A stretch of DNA of 51,832 bases. Origin: Brooklawnia sp937867175. Its GTDB lineage: Bacteria > Actinomycetota > Actinomycetes > Propionibacteriales > Propionibacteriaceae. Under the pieces are notes generated by a model. It was not told the origin of the DNA. It ran no database searches and saw nothing but the letters and a program-made list of their open reading frames with translations. A program made the position numbers and the translations under genes. The DNA is taken from assembly GCA_036821905.1 (NCBI GenBank), contig DAISIR010000018.1, positions 1 to 51,832 of the forward strand. The letters are read 5' to 3'. Shown piece after piece: positions 8,274 to 16,219 of this stretch (its first letter is position 1; every line of letters starts with the position of its first letter).

Positions 8274-9140
8274 TCAGATGGTGAGTAGCACCTTCGTGGC
8301 GCGTCGCTCGTCCATTGCCTTGTAGCCTTCGGCGGCGTCTTCCAGCGGGAGGGTGAGGTCGAAGACGACGCCGGGGTCGATGGCCCCGTCCCAGATCAGC
8401 TGGATCAGCTTGGGCAGAAATCGGCGCACCGGTGCGGGGCCGCCGTGGAGGTGGACCTCGGCGAAGAACAGCCCTTGCCCGTCGAGAGAGACGCCGTGGG
8501 AGACGCCGACGAACCCGACGTGCCCGCCGGGGCGGGTGGCGCGGATCGCCTGGTCCATCGCCTCCTGGGTTCCCACGGCTTCGATGACGCTGTGCGCCCC
8601 GAGACCGCCGGTGAGTTCCTTGATGCGGGCCACCCCGGCGTCCCCACGCTCTTCGACGATGTCGGTCGCGCCGAACCGGACGGCGAGAGCCTGACGGTCC
8701 GCGTGCCGCGACATCGCGATGATGCGCTCGGCCCCCAGTTGCTAGGCGGCGAGGACGCCGAGCAGGCCGACGGCCCCGTCGCCGACCACCGCGACCGTCT
8801 TCCCGGGGCCGGCACCGGCGAACTCGCCGTGCGCGCAGCGGGACTGGTAGCCGGCCTGGCAGATCTCACAGGTGTTATCGGATGCCGTGAACGAACCGAT
8901 GACGAAGTCGCCGACGTGGACGCTGGTCACGTCCGCGCCGACCTCGGTGACGGTGCCCACGTACTCGTGACCCATGGGCTGATCGCGGACCGGCTCGGCT
9001 CCGCGGTAGGGCCACAGGTCCGACCCGCAGATGCAGGTGGCCGCAAGCTTGATGATCGCGTCGGTGGGCGCGACGATCTTCGGCATGTCACGTTCTTCGA
9101 CCCGGACATCGCCTGGGGCGTGCATGATGACTCCGCGCAT
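8274..9140 (-). pseudogene. Zinc alcohol dehydrogenase with amber stop and internal deletion
   Basis: The product starts MRGVIMHAPGDVRVEERDMP and contains the catalytic zinc region CICGSDLWPYRG and GHEYVG, and CEICQAGYQSRC from the structural zinc lobe. It then goes straight from CAHGEF to PGKTVAVVGDGAVGLLG, skipping the 60-70 residues usual between these points, so part of the catalytic domain is deleted. At 8744-8742 a TAG interrupts the frame inside the Rossmann fold (LLGVLAA, stop, QLGAERIIAMSRH); the family usually has Lys here, so AAG to TAG is a one-base change. The remaining 150 codons to 8274 are intact. Two independent lesions make this a clear pseudogene. It starts 6 bp after the upstream gene's stop. 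Confidence 0.88.
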
Positions 9141-9145
9141 GCGGT

Positions 9146-9478
9146 TCACTCCTCGTCCTGCGCGAAGACGGTCTTCGCGACGTTGATGGCGGCCATCGCC
9201 CGCGGCCACCCGGTGTAGAAGGCCAGGTGGGTGATGGTCTCGACGAGTTCGGTCTCAGTCACCCCGTGGTCGCGGGCGAACGCCAGGTGGAAGGTGAGCT
9301 GCTCGGTCGCGCCGAGCGCGACGAGCGCGGAGACCGTTGCCAGGCTCCGGTCGCGCTTGGACAACTCCGGACGCTCCCACACCTCGTCGAACAGCACCGT
9401 GTCGGTATATCGGGCCAGCGCCGGGGCGATGTCACCCACCGAACGCTGACCTCCAGTCCAGCCCTTGGTCTCACTCAT
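9146..9478 (-). CDS. Carboxymuconolactone-decarboxylase-like protein
   Basis: A 110-residue protein of the CMD/AhpD superfamily: WERPELSKRDRSLATVSALVALG (residues 35-57) and THLAFYTGWPRAMAAI (87-102) are the conserved helices. It lacks the CxxC pair of AhpD-type peroxidase partners, so it belongs with gamma-carboxymuconolactone decarboxylase-like proteins of unclear substrate that often accompany aldo/keto reductases, cupins and MmyB-type regulators. It leads an operon with the broken alcohol dehydrogenase and faces the MmyB-type gene across a 162-bp region with a strong inverted repeat. Confidence 0.88.
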   Translation of the reverse strand: MSETKGWTGGQRSVGDIAPALARYTDTVLFDEVWERPELSKRDRSLATVSALVALGATEQLTFHLAFARDHGVTETELVETITHLAFYTGWPRAMAAINVAKTVFAQDEE

Positions 9479-9576
9479 CGAAAAACTCCTCGTCTGTCGA
9501 GGCCCGCATCATCCGCGCGCCTCTTCCTGTCTCCATGATGTCTTCAGCCAACCCCTTTCCCGGCACGTGGGGGAGA

Positions 9577-9602
9577 CCCTGCCAAGACGTGTACTGGCAG
9601 GG
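9577..9602. promoter_or_regulatory. Probable operator of the MmyB-type regulator
   Basis: CCCTGCCA and TGGCAGGG are perfect 8-bp arms separated by 10 bp, in the divergent region between the CMD-like gene and the XRE gene, 39 bp before the latter's GTG. The size fits a dimer-binding site controlling both directions. Confidence 0.6.
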
Positions 9603-9640
9603 CATCCCTCGAACCGGGCAACGGAAGTAGCGTTGACGCC

Positions 9641-10528
9641 GTGGACAACAAGAACGAAGTCCGCGAGTTCCTCACCTCGCGGCGAGCGAACCTCACCCCC
9701 GAGAAGGCGGGTGTTCCCGGCGGCGGGAACCGCCGCGTGGCGGGGCTGCGTCGCGGCGAGGTCGCGGCTCTCGCCGGGGTCAGCGTGGAGTACTACGCGA
9801 AGCTCGAACGTGGCAACATCGCCGGCGCCTCGGAGTCTGTGCTGCACGCCATCGCACAAGCACTCCAGCTCACGGACGCGGAACGGGAGCATCTCGCCGA
9901 TCTCGCCCGCGCCGCCAACACGACCCGTGCCACCATCCCGCGCCGCAGAGCCGGCAAGAGCACCGTGCTCCGCCCGGGCATCCAACTGATGCTCGACGCG
10001 ATCACCGGGGGCCCCGCCGTCGTCCGCAACGGACGCATGGACATCCTCGCCACGAACCTCCTCGGCCGCGCCTTCCACGCCGAGACATTTGCCGCACCCG
10101 GCGAAGGCAACATCGCCCGATACACTTTCCTCGATCCCCGCGCACAGAGCTTCTACCCGAACTGGGAGACCGCAGCCGACATCGTCGTCGCGATCCTGCG
10201 CACCGAAGCAGGCCGCGACCCGTTTAACAAAGCCATCCAAGATCTTGTCGGCGAACTCTCTACCCGCAGCGACGAGTTCCGAATTCGTTGGAGCAAACAC
10301 AACGTCCGCTGGCACGGGGCAGGAACGAAGAGCTTCCATCACCCGGTCGTTGGCGACCTCACCTTCGCCTACGAAGATATGCAGTTCATCCAGCATCACG
10401 GGCTGACGTTCCTCATCTACGTCCCCGAACCCGGCTCACCCAGCGAAGAACGCACCCGCCTGCTCGCCAGCTGGCAGGCGACCACAGACACCTCGACATC
10501 CGTAGACCCAGCAAGGAGCAGCCGATGA
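9641..10528 (+). CDS. XRE regulator with MmyB-like ligand domain
   Basis: A 295-residue regulator. Residues 5-75 hold an XRE helix-turn-helix, with the family hallmarks GNRRVAGLRRGEVAALAGVS and VEYYAKLERG. From about residue 105 an MmyB-type ligand-binding domain follows, with VVRNGRMDILATNLLGRA and DLVGELSTRSDEFRIRW. Members of this family bind fatty-acid-like ligands and control adjacent short-chain dehydrogenase, aldo/keto reductase or CMD-type genes. The start is GTG at 9641. Its stop overlaps the cupin ATG (ATGA, 10525-10528), so it is translated with the cupin and the second aldo/keto reductase. Confidence 0.9.
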   Translation: MDNKNEVREFLTSRRANLTPEKAGVPGGGNRRVAGLRRGEVAALAGVSVEYYAKLERGNIAGASESVLHAIAQALQLTDAEREHLADLARAANTTRATIPRRRAGKSTVLRPGIQLMLDAITGGPAVVRNGRMDILATNLLGRAFHAETFAAPGEGNIARYTFLDPRAQSFYPNWETAADIVVAILRTEAGRDPFNKAIQDLVGELSTRSDEFRIRWSKHNVRWHGAGTKSFHHPVVGDLTFAYEDMQFIQHHGLTFLIYVPEPGSPSEERTRLLASWQATTDTSTSVDPARSSR

Positions 10529-10941
10529 TCATCCAACCGAAACCCGCCACCGCTCGGGGCCCCGCAGAGACGTTCACCGGGGACGTGTGGGTCGACGCCA
10601 TCGCCGCCCCGCAGACCGACGGACAACGCATGGTCGTCGCACGCGTCCGGTTCAGCCCAGGAGCCCGCACCGCATGGCACTCCCACGCACACGGGCAGAC
10701 CCTCTACATCACCGAAGGAATCGCCCTGCTCGGCACCCGCGACGGCCGGGTCATCCGCGCCACACCCGGACAGACGATCTACACCCCACCCGGGGAAGAA
10801 CACTGGCACGGCGCGACACCCGCCGACTTCATGGAACACCTCGCCATGCTCGACAATGCCGACGACCCCGCCGCCACCACCCGCTGGCTCGAACACGTCA
10901 CCGACACCCAGTACAACACGCCCATCACCGCGGAGGAATGA
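10525..10941 (+). CDS. Cupin-domain protein
   Basis: A 138-residue single-domain cupin. The first motif is FSPGARTAWHSHAHGQTLYI (residues 47-66), with the metal-binding His residues, and the second is GQTIYTPPGEEHWHGA. Proteins of this type (the (R)-mandelonitrile-lyase-like/quercetinase-like group) often sit beside aldo/keto reductases and CMD-like genes, as here. The metal and substrate are unknown. It overlaps the regulator before it (ATGA) and the aldo/keto reductase after it. Confidence 0.9.
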   Translation: MIIQPKPATARGPAETFTGDVWVDAIAAPQTDGQRMVVARVRFSPGARTAWHSHAHGQTLYITEGIALLGTRDGRVIRATPGQTIYTPPGEEHWHGATPADFMEHLAMLDNADDPAATTRWLEHVTDTQYNTPITAEE

Positions 10942-11927
10942 TGCACACCCGCACACTCGGACAAGGCCTGAAAGTCTCCGCCATCGGGCTGGGCTGCATG
11001 GGCATGTCCCAGAGCTACGGTCCGAACCCAGGCGACCGCGCCGACATGATCGCCGTTCTGCGCTCCGCCCCGGAACACGGGGTGACGTTCTTCGACACCG
11101 CCGAGGTCTACGGCCCCTACGACAACGAAGAACTCGTCGGAGAAGCCCTCGAACCTATCCGCGACCAGGTCGTCATCGCCACCAAATTCGGCTGGGACAT
11201 CCAGGACGGGCAGATGGTCGGACTCAACAGCCGACCTGACCAGATCCGACGCGTCGCCGAGGAGTCACTGCGGCGGCTGCGTACCGACGTCATCGACCTG
11301 TTCTACCAGCACCGCGTCGACCCGAACGTACCCATCGAAGACGTCGCCGGCACCGTCGGAGAACTCGTCGCAGCAGGGAAGATCCGTCACTTCGGCCTGT
11401 CCGAAGCCTCCGCCACCACCATCCGGGCAGCGCACGCGACGTTCCCTGTCACCGCGGTGCAGAGCGAGTACTCCCTGTGGACTCGCGACCCGGAAGCTGA
11501 AGTGCTTCCCACCCTCGCCGAACTCGGAATCGGGTTCGTACCGTTCAGCCCTCTTGGCAAGGGCTTCCTGACCGGCACCGTCGACACCACCACGACTTTC
11601 GCGGACGACGATATCCGACGCCGCGTTCCCCGCTTCACCGAGGAGAACCTCGCCGCCAACCGCACGCTCGTCGCGCACGTGACAGACCTCGCCACCGCTA
11701 AGGACGCCACCCCCGGCCAGATCGCCTTGGCGTGGCTGCTCGCACAAGGCCCGCACATCGCCCCAATCCCCGGCACCCGACGCACCGCCCGGATCGCAGA
11801 GAACGCCGGAGCCACCCAGGTCGCACTGTCTGCCGACGAACACGCCGACCTCGACGACCTCGCACGACGCATAGGCGTCCACGGCGACCGCTACAACGCG
11901 GCCCACATGGGCTACGTGAACCGGTAG
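10941..11927 (+). CDS. Aldo/keto reductase (AKR13-like)
   Basis: A 328-residue NADPH oxidoreductase with the long-form start LKVSAIGLGCMGMSQSYGP. Catalytic residues are D52 and Y57 (FDTAEVYGPYDNEEL), K82 (IATKFGW) and H124 (FYQHRVDPNVP). IPGTRRTARIAENAGA is the C-terminal cofactor loop. The QHRVDPNVPIEDVAGTV stretch is typical of the YakC/AKR13 group. ATG occurs at both 10938 and 10941; the second is chosen because GGAGG at 10932-10936 leaves more suitable spacing. It ends the regulator-cupin-reductase operon, about 140 bp from the oppositely directed antiporter gene. Confidence 0.93.
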   Translation: MHTRTLGQGLKVSAIGLGCMGMSQSYGPNPGDRADMIAVLRSAPEHGVTFFDTAEVYGPYDNEELVGEALEPIRDQVVIATKFGWDIQDGQMVGLNSRPDQIRRVAEESLRRLRTDVIDLFYQHRVDPNVPIEDVAGTVGELVAAGKIRHFGLSEASATTIRAAHATFPVTAVQSEYSLWTRDPEAEVLPTLAELGIGFVPFSPLGKGFLTGTVDTTTTFADDDIRRRVPRFTEENLAANRTLVAHVTDLATAKDATPGQIALAWLLAQGPHIAPIPGTRRTARIAENAGATQVALSADEHADLDDLARRIGVHGDRYNAAHMGYVNR

Positions 11928-12064
11928 CCGTAGGTCCCATAGCCGAGCAACAGGAGCCTTGGCCTCACACACCAGGAACACCAGATTCGACGGCAAAGGG
12001 TAACGGCGGTGGTGAACGCCGCGGCCTGCTGGCCAACGAGGAGCACCGTCAGGGCGGGCGTGGC

Positions 12065-13282
12065 TCAAGAGGGGTCTGACCGTCCGGAAGCAGCGGCGCC
12101 CTCCGCGCCTGCTCGGCGGGGTGGGCTGCCGTCCGGCAAGCTGGCGCCGACTTCTGCGGCGAGAACCCTACGGACACCACCGGCGGCCATCGCCACCACG
12201 CCGATGGTCACCAGGGCGCCGATCAGCAGCGCGGTGGCTTCACCGGGCTGGAAGACGTCGAGTGCCTTGCCCAAGGTCACTGCGCCGATGGGGACGCCCA
12301 GTTGGGCGGCGGTGACCAAGGCGATTGGCCACGGCTGGCGGGTGAGGATCGGTGCGGCGTGGACGGCGACTGCCCCCACGCCCAGAGCCAACCCCAGCAG
12401 CAGCGATTGCGGGTTGGTGGCCAGCTGCCGCAGATCCAGCGACGCCCCAAGCCAGACGAAGAACAGCGGGGCGAAGAAGCCCTCCGAGAGAGCGAAGAGC
12501 TGGTGGGCAACCCGGCGTGGCTCGCCCACGGCCGAGACCGCCACCCCCAGGGCGAAGCCCGCGAGCATGATGGTGACTTGCAGGTAGACCGCCACTGCTG
12601 CCAGCCCGAACAGCAGGACGAGAGTAATTCGAAGTTCGGCGGCGAATTGGTGCTGCTCGGAGACCTTGTGCAACCGGCGCTGCCGTCCGCTGCGTCCAGC
12701 CCGGCTCAAGGCGAGATAACAAAGGCCCGCGCCGGCCAGCACCACGGTCGCTCCGAATGCGGCGTGACCGACCTTGGCGGGTTGCATCGCCAACGGGAGC
12801 AGGATGATGCACGCGGCGTCCGCCACGGCGAGCTGGACCAGCATCTCGACCCCGTGCCGGCCCGCGATCTGCACGTCGGCCAGCGCAGGCATGACCAACC
12901 CGGCAGACGAGCTGGCCAGCAGCACCGCGTACAAGGCGCCGTGCCCGGTACCGAACAGAGCGGCCAGGCCCAAGCCGACCGGCACGGCCAACGCCCCGGC
13001 CAGCAGCGCCCGCGCCACACCCCATCGCAGGCCCGCGCGCATTGCCGGGTTGCGCAGTGGGACGTTCGTCCCGGCGATGAACATGACCAGCGCGAATCCG
13101 ATCTGCGCCATGAAGCTGAAGGTTTCGTTGGTCGCGTCCAGCGCCTGGAGGCCGGTCTGCCCCAGCACCAGCCCCACCAGCAATTCACCGATCACGACCG
13201 GAAGGCCGCCGTGGCGGGGCACTGCGAACAGCGGCCCAACCAGGGCCACCAGACAGATCAGAGCGAGCGTCGCAAAAGACAT
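12065..13282 (-). CDS. CPA2-type cation/proton antiporter
   Basis: A 405-residue membrane protein with 12 or so hydrophobic segments. GGLPVVIGELLVGLVLGQTG and FSFMAQIGFALVMFIAGTNV match the first helices of the KefB/Na+-H+ exchanger fold, ASSSAGLVMPALAD and QLAVADAACIILLP the crossing helices with conserved Asp, and FFAPLFFVWLGASLDLRQL the family's helix 8 motif. The C-terminal regulatory RCK domain of Kef proteins is absent; the tail is short and Gly/Ala/Arg rich. It starts 25 bp after the YhgE-like gene, so it is likely the third gene of that operon. The transported ion (Na+ or K+) cannot be decided. Confidence 0.9.
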   Translation of the reverse strand: MSFATLALICLVALVGPLFAVPRHGGLPVVIGELLVGLVLGQTGLQALDATNETFSFMAQIGFALVMFIAGTNVPLRNPAMRAGLRWGVARALLAGALAVPVGLGLAALFGTGHGALYAVLLASSSAGLVMPALADVQIAGRHGVEMLVQLAVADAACIILLPLAMQPAKVGHAAFGATVVLAGAGLCYLALSRAGRSGRQRRLHKVSEQHQFAAELRITLVLLFGLAAVAVYLQVTIMLAGFALGVAVSAVGEPRRVAHQLFALSEGFFAPLFFVWLGASLDLRQLATNPQSLLLGLALGVGAVAVHAAPILTRQPWPIALVTAAQLGVPIGAVTLGKALDVFQPGEATALLIGALVTIGVVAMAAGGVRRVLAAEVGASLPDGSPPRRAGAEGAAASGRSDPS

Positions 13283-13307
13283 CGGGCCAGGCTCACCAAG
13301 TCGCCGG

Positions 13308-15332
13308 TCAGCCCAGCGCCGGATGGAGATCGCGCGGGCGGAACCGACGCTTGGCGTGGACCACCGCCACCAGCGTTCCGAGGCACGAGGCCAGCAGCAA
13401 CGCCATCAGCGACAGGTCACGCACCAGCAACTCGGTCAGGCCTCCCGAGATCGTGATCCGGAAGGCGTTGATCGTGTAGGTCATCGGCATCACATGACCG
13501 AGATGGGCGAAGACCGGCGGCAGCAGCACAGCAGGGTAGGTGCCGCCCGCCGACGTCAGCTGGATGATCAGGACCACCAGCATCGCGGCGGTGGAGACAA
13601 AACCGAGCGCGGTGCGCAACAGATGCGCCACCGACGAGAACGCCAACGCCACCACGGCAGTCACCACGATCACCAGTATCGGGTGCACCGGGTCGAGGCC
13701 AAGGCCGATCCACGCCACGGCCAGCATCAACCAACCCGCCACCACCGAGATGCCGGCCAGCGGCAGCCAGGCGGTGATGGCGATGCGCAGGTCGCTCGCC
13801 CGGCCGGTGATCACGCGGCCGGTGATCGGCCGCACGAGGAAGAATGCCGAGATACCGAGCACCCACAAGGCGATGGAGAAGAACATCGGCGCGAGCCCGC
13901 GTCCGTACACGTGAGCCGGATTGTCCACCTCCATCGTGACATCCACCGGCGCGGACAGCACCTGCACGGCATCGGCTTGTTCATCGGGGGTCAGTACGGG
14001 CATCCGTTTGACGCCGGCGGTCAGCTGCGTCGCGAGTTCGTCGGCGCCGGACGCCAGCTGCCCGAGCCCGTCGTTCAGCTTCACCGAACCGTCCTGCAGT
14101 TGCTTCAGCCCGTTGGCCAGGTCGGTCGCCCCCGTCGCCGCCTGCTTCGTCCCGGTCTGCAACTCCGACGCCCCGGACGCCACCTGATGCGCACCCGAGT
14201 TGAGCAGATCGACCTTCGCCTTCGCGTCGGTGGCCAATTGGCCGAGGTCGCCGGTGTTCTGCAGCAGGTTGTTGGCGGCAGCGACATCGGAGGCGACGCG
14301 GCCAGCTTCGGTCGCGGCGGCATCCGCCTTGCCGCTGGCCGAGGTCAGGCGTTCACGCAACTGGACCACGGCAGGATCGGACGCAAGTTCCGGGTGGGCC
14401 GAGACGAGCGCGTCCAAGCCGGCCTTGGCGTCGGTGATGCCGCTGGCGACGGAGCCGGTCGAACCGGCGATCGAAGCCGCCAGACTGTCAACCTGAGCAG
14501 CCGCGCTGCCGACCTGCTGCTGGATGCCCGGCAGGCGGTCCGCGGCCAGGGACAGCACCGGGTCGAGGGTGTCGGCGAGTTGCTGAGTGCCGGCGGCAAC
14601 TTGTTGCGCGCCATCCGACAGCTTCGCCGCGCCACTGTTCAGTTCGCCCAGCCCGGACGCCAGCGTCCCGGCCCCGGTGGACGCGGTGTCCAGCCCGGAG
14701 GCCAACTGTCCGGCGCCGTCGTGCGCCGACAGGGCCCCGTCGTGCAGCTGGCCGGCGCCGTCTGCTGCCTGCTGCATGCCTTCGCGGATCACCTTCAGAT
14801 TGGCGAAGACCGCATCGAAGTAGCTGCGTACGGCTGTCTCGTCGATGGCACGGGCAATACTGCTCTGGGCGCTGTTCGTGATCGATCCGATGACGAAGCC
14901 GTTGGCGTCGTTGCGTTGCAGCATGATCTGCGCGCGCTGGGGATCGTCGCCCTGTCCGCTCACAAGATTGGTGGAGAACGTGTCGGGCACGGTGATCACC
15001 ATGAAGTAGCGGCCGTGAGCCAGCCCGTCGGCCGCCTCAGCCGCCTCGGTGTCGCGGAAGTCGAACGTGCCCGCCTCATGCAGGCTCTTCACGAAGTCAT
15101 CACCTGCGGTGATCTGCCGGTCGCCGAACGACGTCGGGCGGTCTTGGTTGACCACCGCGACCGGCACATGATTCAGGCGTCCGTAGGGATCCCAGTTGCC
15201 GGCGAGGTAGATGCAGCCGTAGAGCAACGGGACCAGCAGGATGAAGACAAGTGCCAGTCGCGGGAGCGGTCCGCGGAACCTCTTCAGTTCGTAGCGCGCC
15301 AGAGCTAGGGGATTGCGGGCGGGTTCGAGCAT
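13308..15332 (-). CDS. YhgE/Pip-family membrane protein with coiled-coil ectodomain
   Basis: A 674-residue protein of the YhgE/Pip family, related to ABC-2 permeases. One N-terminal helix (about residues 25-45) is followed by PVAVVNQDRPTSFGDRQITA, the family's conserved extracellular start. Residues of about 195-470 form a long repeat-rich stretch of xLxxGxxxLxxG type (for example QLHDGALSAHDGAGQLASGL), predicted as coiled coil outside the membrane. Five or six C-terminal helices follow. Family members are phage receptors in lactococci and parts of type VII-like or lipid export assemblies elsewhere. The start overlaps the stop of the ATPase gene by one base (TGATG), suggesting a complex between the two. 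Confidence 0.9.
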   Translation of the reverse strand: MLEPARNPLALARYELKRFRGPLPRLALVFILLVPLLYGCIYLAGNWDPYGRLNHVPVAVVNQDRPTSFGDRQITAGDDFVKSLHEAGTFDFRDTEAAEAADGLAHGRYFMVITVPDTFSTNLVSGQGDDPQRAQIMLQRNDANGFVIGSITNSAQSSIARAIDETAVRSYFDAVFANLKVIREGMQQAADGAGQLHDGALSAHDGAGQLASGLDTASTGAGTLASGLGELNSGAAKLSDGAQQVAAGTQQLADTLDPVLSLAADRLPGIQQQVGSAAAQVDSLAASIAGSTGSVASGITDAKAGLDALVSAHPELASDPAVVQLRERLTSASGKADAAATEAGRVASDVAAANNLLQNTGDLGQLATDAKAKVDLLNSGAHQVASGASELQTGTKQAATGATDLANGLKQLQDGSVKLNDGLGQLASGADELATQLTAGVKRMPVLTPDEQADAVQVLSAPVDVTMEVDNPAHVYGRGLAPMFFSIALWVLGISAFFLVRPITGRVITGRASDLRIAITAWLPLAGISVVAGWLMLAVAWIGLGLDPVHPILVIVVTAVVALAFSSVAHLLRTALGFVSTAAMLVVLIIQLTSAGGTYPAVLLPPVFAHLGHVMPMTYTINAFRITISGGLTELLVRDLSLMALLLASCLGTLVAVVHAKRRFRPRDLHPALG

Positions 15333-16060
15333 CAGTTCTCCGGGTTCAGGTCGACGATGAGGGCGGACGCCGGAATTGCGGCACGCTCGGTGGTGGATGC
15401 GATGACGGTGCAGCCGTCGCCGGACAACGCCAACAACCCAGCCCACAGCTCGTGCTGTTCGGACAGGGTGGCGCCGAGGTCTAGGTCGTCCACGACCAGC
15501 ACGTCGGCAGGACGGATGCGGGCGAGCGCGATCGCGGCGCGGGTCTGGTCGGCAGGGCTGAGGTCGCCGTAGAGGACGTCCAGCCTGGAATCGAGGCTCA
15601 GCAGGCCGGCCGCACGCAGGTAGCGGGCATGCCGCTCGCGCGGTTTGGCGGCGTCCATGAGGGTGCGCTCGGTGATGCAGTCTTCTAGGGTCAGCGATTC
15701 TTCGGGCACGACCAGGCGCTGCAGCCGCGCCACCGCGCTGCGGGCTCGCGCGCGGCCGGGGCTGGCGATGCCATCCTCCCCGGCGACGGTGAGTGCGCCA
15801 CTCACGCCGCGCATCCGCCCGGTGAGCGCGAGCAGCAGCAGCGACTTCCCGCTGCGGCTTGGCCCGGCCACGGCGACGACCGAACCGACCGGCACGGCGA
15901 GGTCGAGTGGCCCCACCAACCGAGTCAGCGGCGTGCTGATCTGCAGGCCACGCGCCCAGATGCTGAGGGCGCTTGGATCACGCGACGAACTCTCATCTGG
16001 TTGGGCGTGTGATTCGGGCGATGGCGGGTTCAGCTCAGGCACATCAAAAAGTGTGCTCAC
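15332..16060 (-). CDS. ABC-type ATPase partner of YhgE, partly degenerate
   Basis: A 242-residue protein with an intact Walker A GPSRSGKS (residues 66-73) and an ABC-like order of motifs, but several are unusual: the signature is LSPADQ (167-172) rather than LSGGQ, Walker B reads DVLVVDDLD (186-194) with no catalytic Glu, and the switch region TVIASTTERA lacks the usual His. It should bind ATP but hydrolysis is doubtful. Residues 1-35 are a polar, probably disordered leader. The start is taken as GTG 16060 because family likeness begins soon after; no good ribosome site is visible, so another start or leaderless translation is possible. Coupled to the YhgE gene by a one-base overlap. Confidence 0.8.
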   Translation of the reverse strand: MSTLFDVPELNPPSPESHAQPDESSSRDPSALSIWARGLQISTPLTRLVGPLDLAVPVGSVVAVAGPSRSGKSLLLLALTGRMRGVSGALTVAGEDGIASPGRARARSAVARLQRLVVPEESLTLEDCITERTLMDAAKPRERHARYLRAAGLLSLDSRLDVLYGDLSPADQTRAAIALARIRPADVLVVDDLDLGATLSEQHELWAGLLALSGDGCTVIASTTERAAIPASALIVDLNPEN

Positions 16061-16078
16061 TTGTGGGTCAGCCCACAA
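16061..16078. promoter_or_regulatory. Inverted repeat in the ATPase/helicase divergent region
   Basis: TTGTGGG and CCCACAA, perfect 7-bp arms around TCAG, lie directly next to the proposed GTG start of the ATPase gene. It could be an operator for either direction, or a hairpin in the ATPase leader that affects initiation. No regulator gene is adjacent. Confidence 0.5.
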
Positions 16079-16219
16079 ATGGACGCCGACGCGGACGCCG
16101 ATCAGGCTGCTGGCCATCAACGCCCGCGCTGCGGTGGTCGTCGGGCCGGCGCAGGTGGGCGATCCGGTAGCGTCGGACCGAATCAGGTCGGGCCGAAGGC
16201 GATCGGGAAGGAGCCCGCG

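Noticed and set aside
14000..14800. Repeat pattern in the first YhgE gene as a CRISPR or tandem DNA repeat
   Set aside because: The repetition is at protein level (LxxG-type coiled coil) and DNA units vary; there is no constant repeat/spacer order.
12302..15308. Plus-strand open frames of 384 and 844 codons across the antiporter and YhgE genes
   Set aside because: Their composition (Arg/Gln/His-rich) is typical of antisense frames of high-GC genes; both minus-strand genes have clear membrane and family features.
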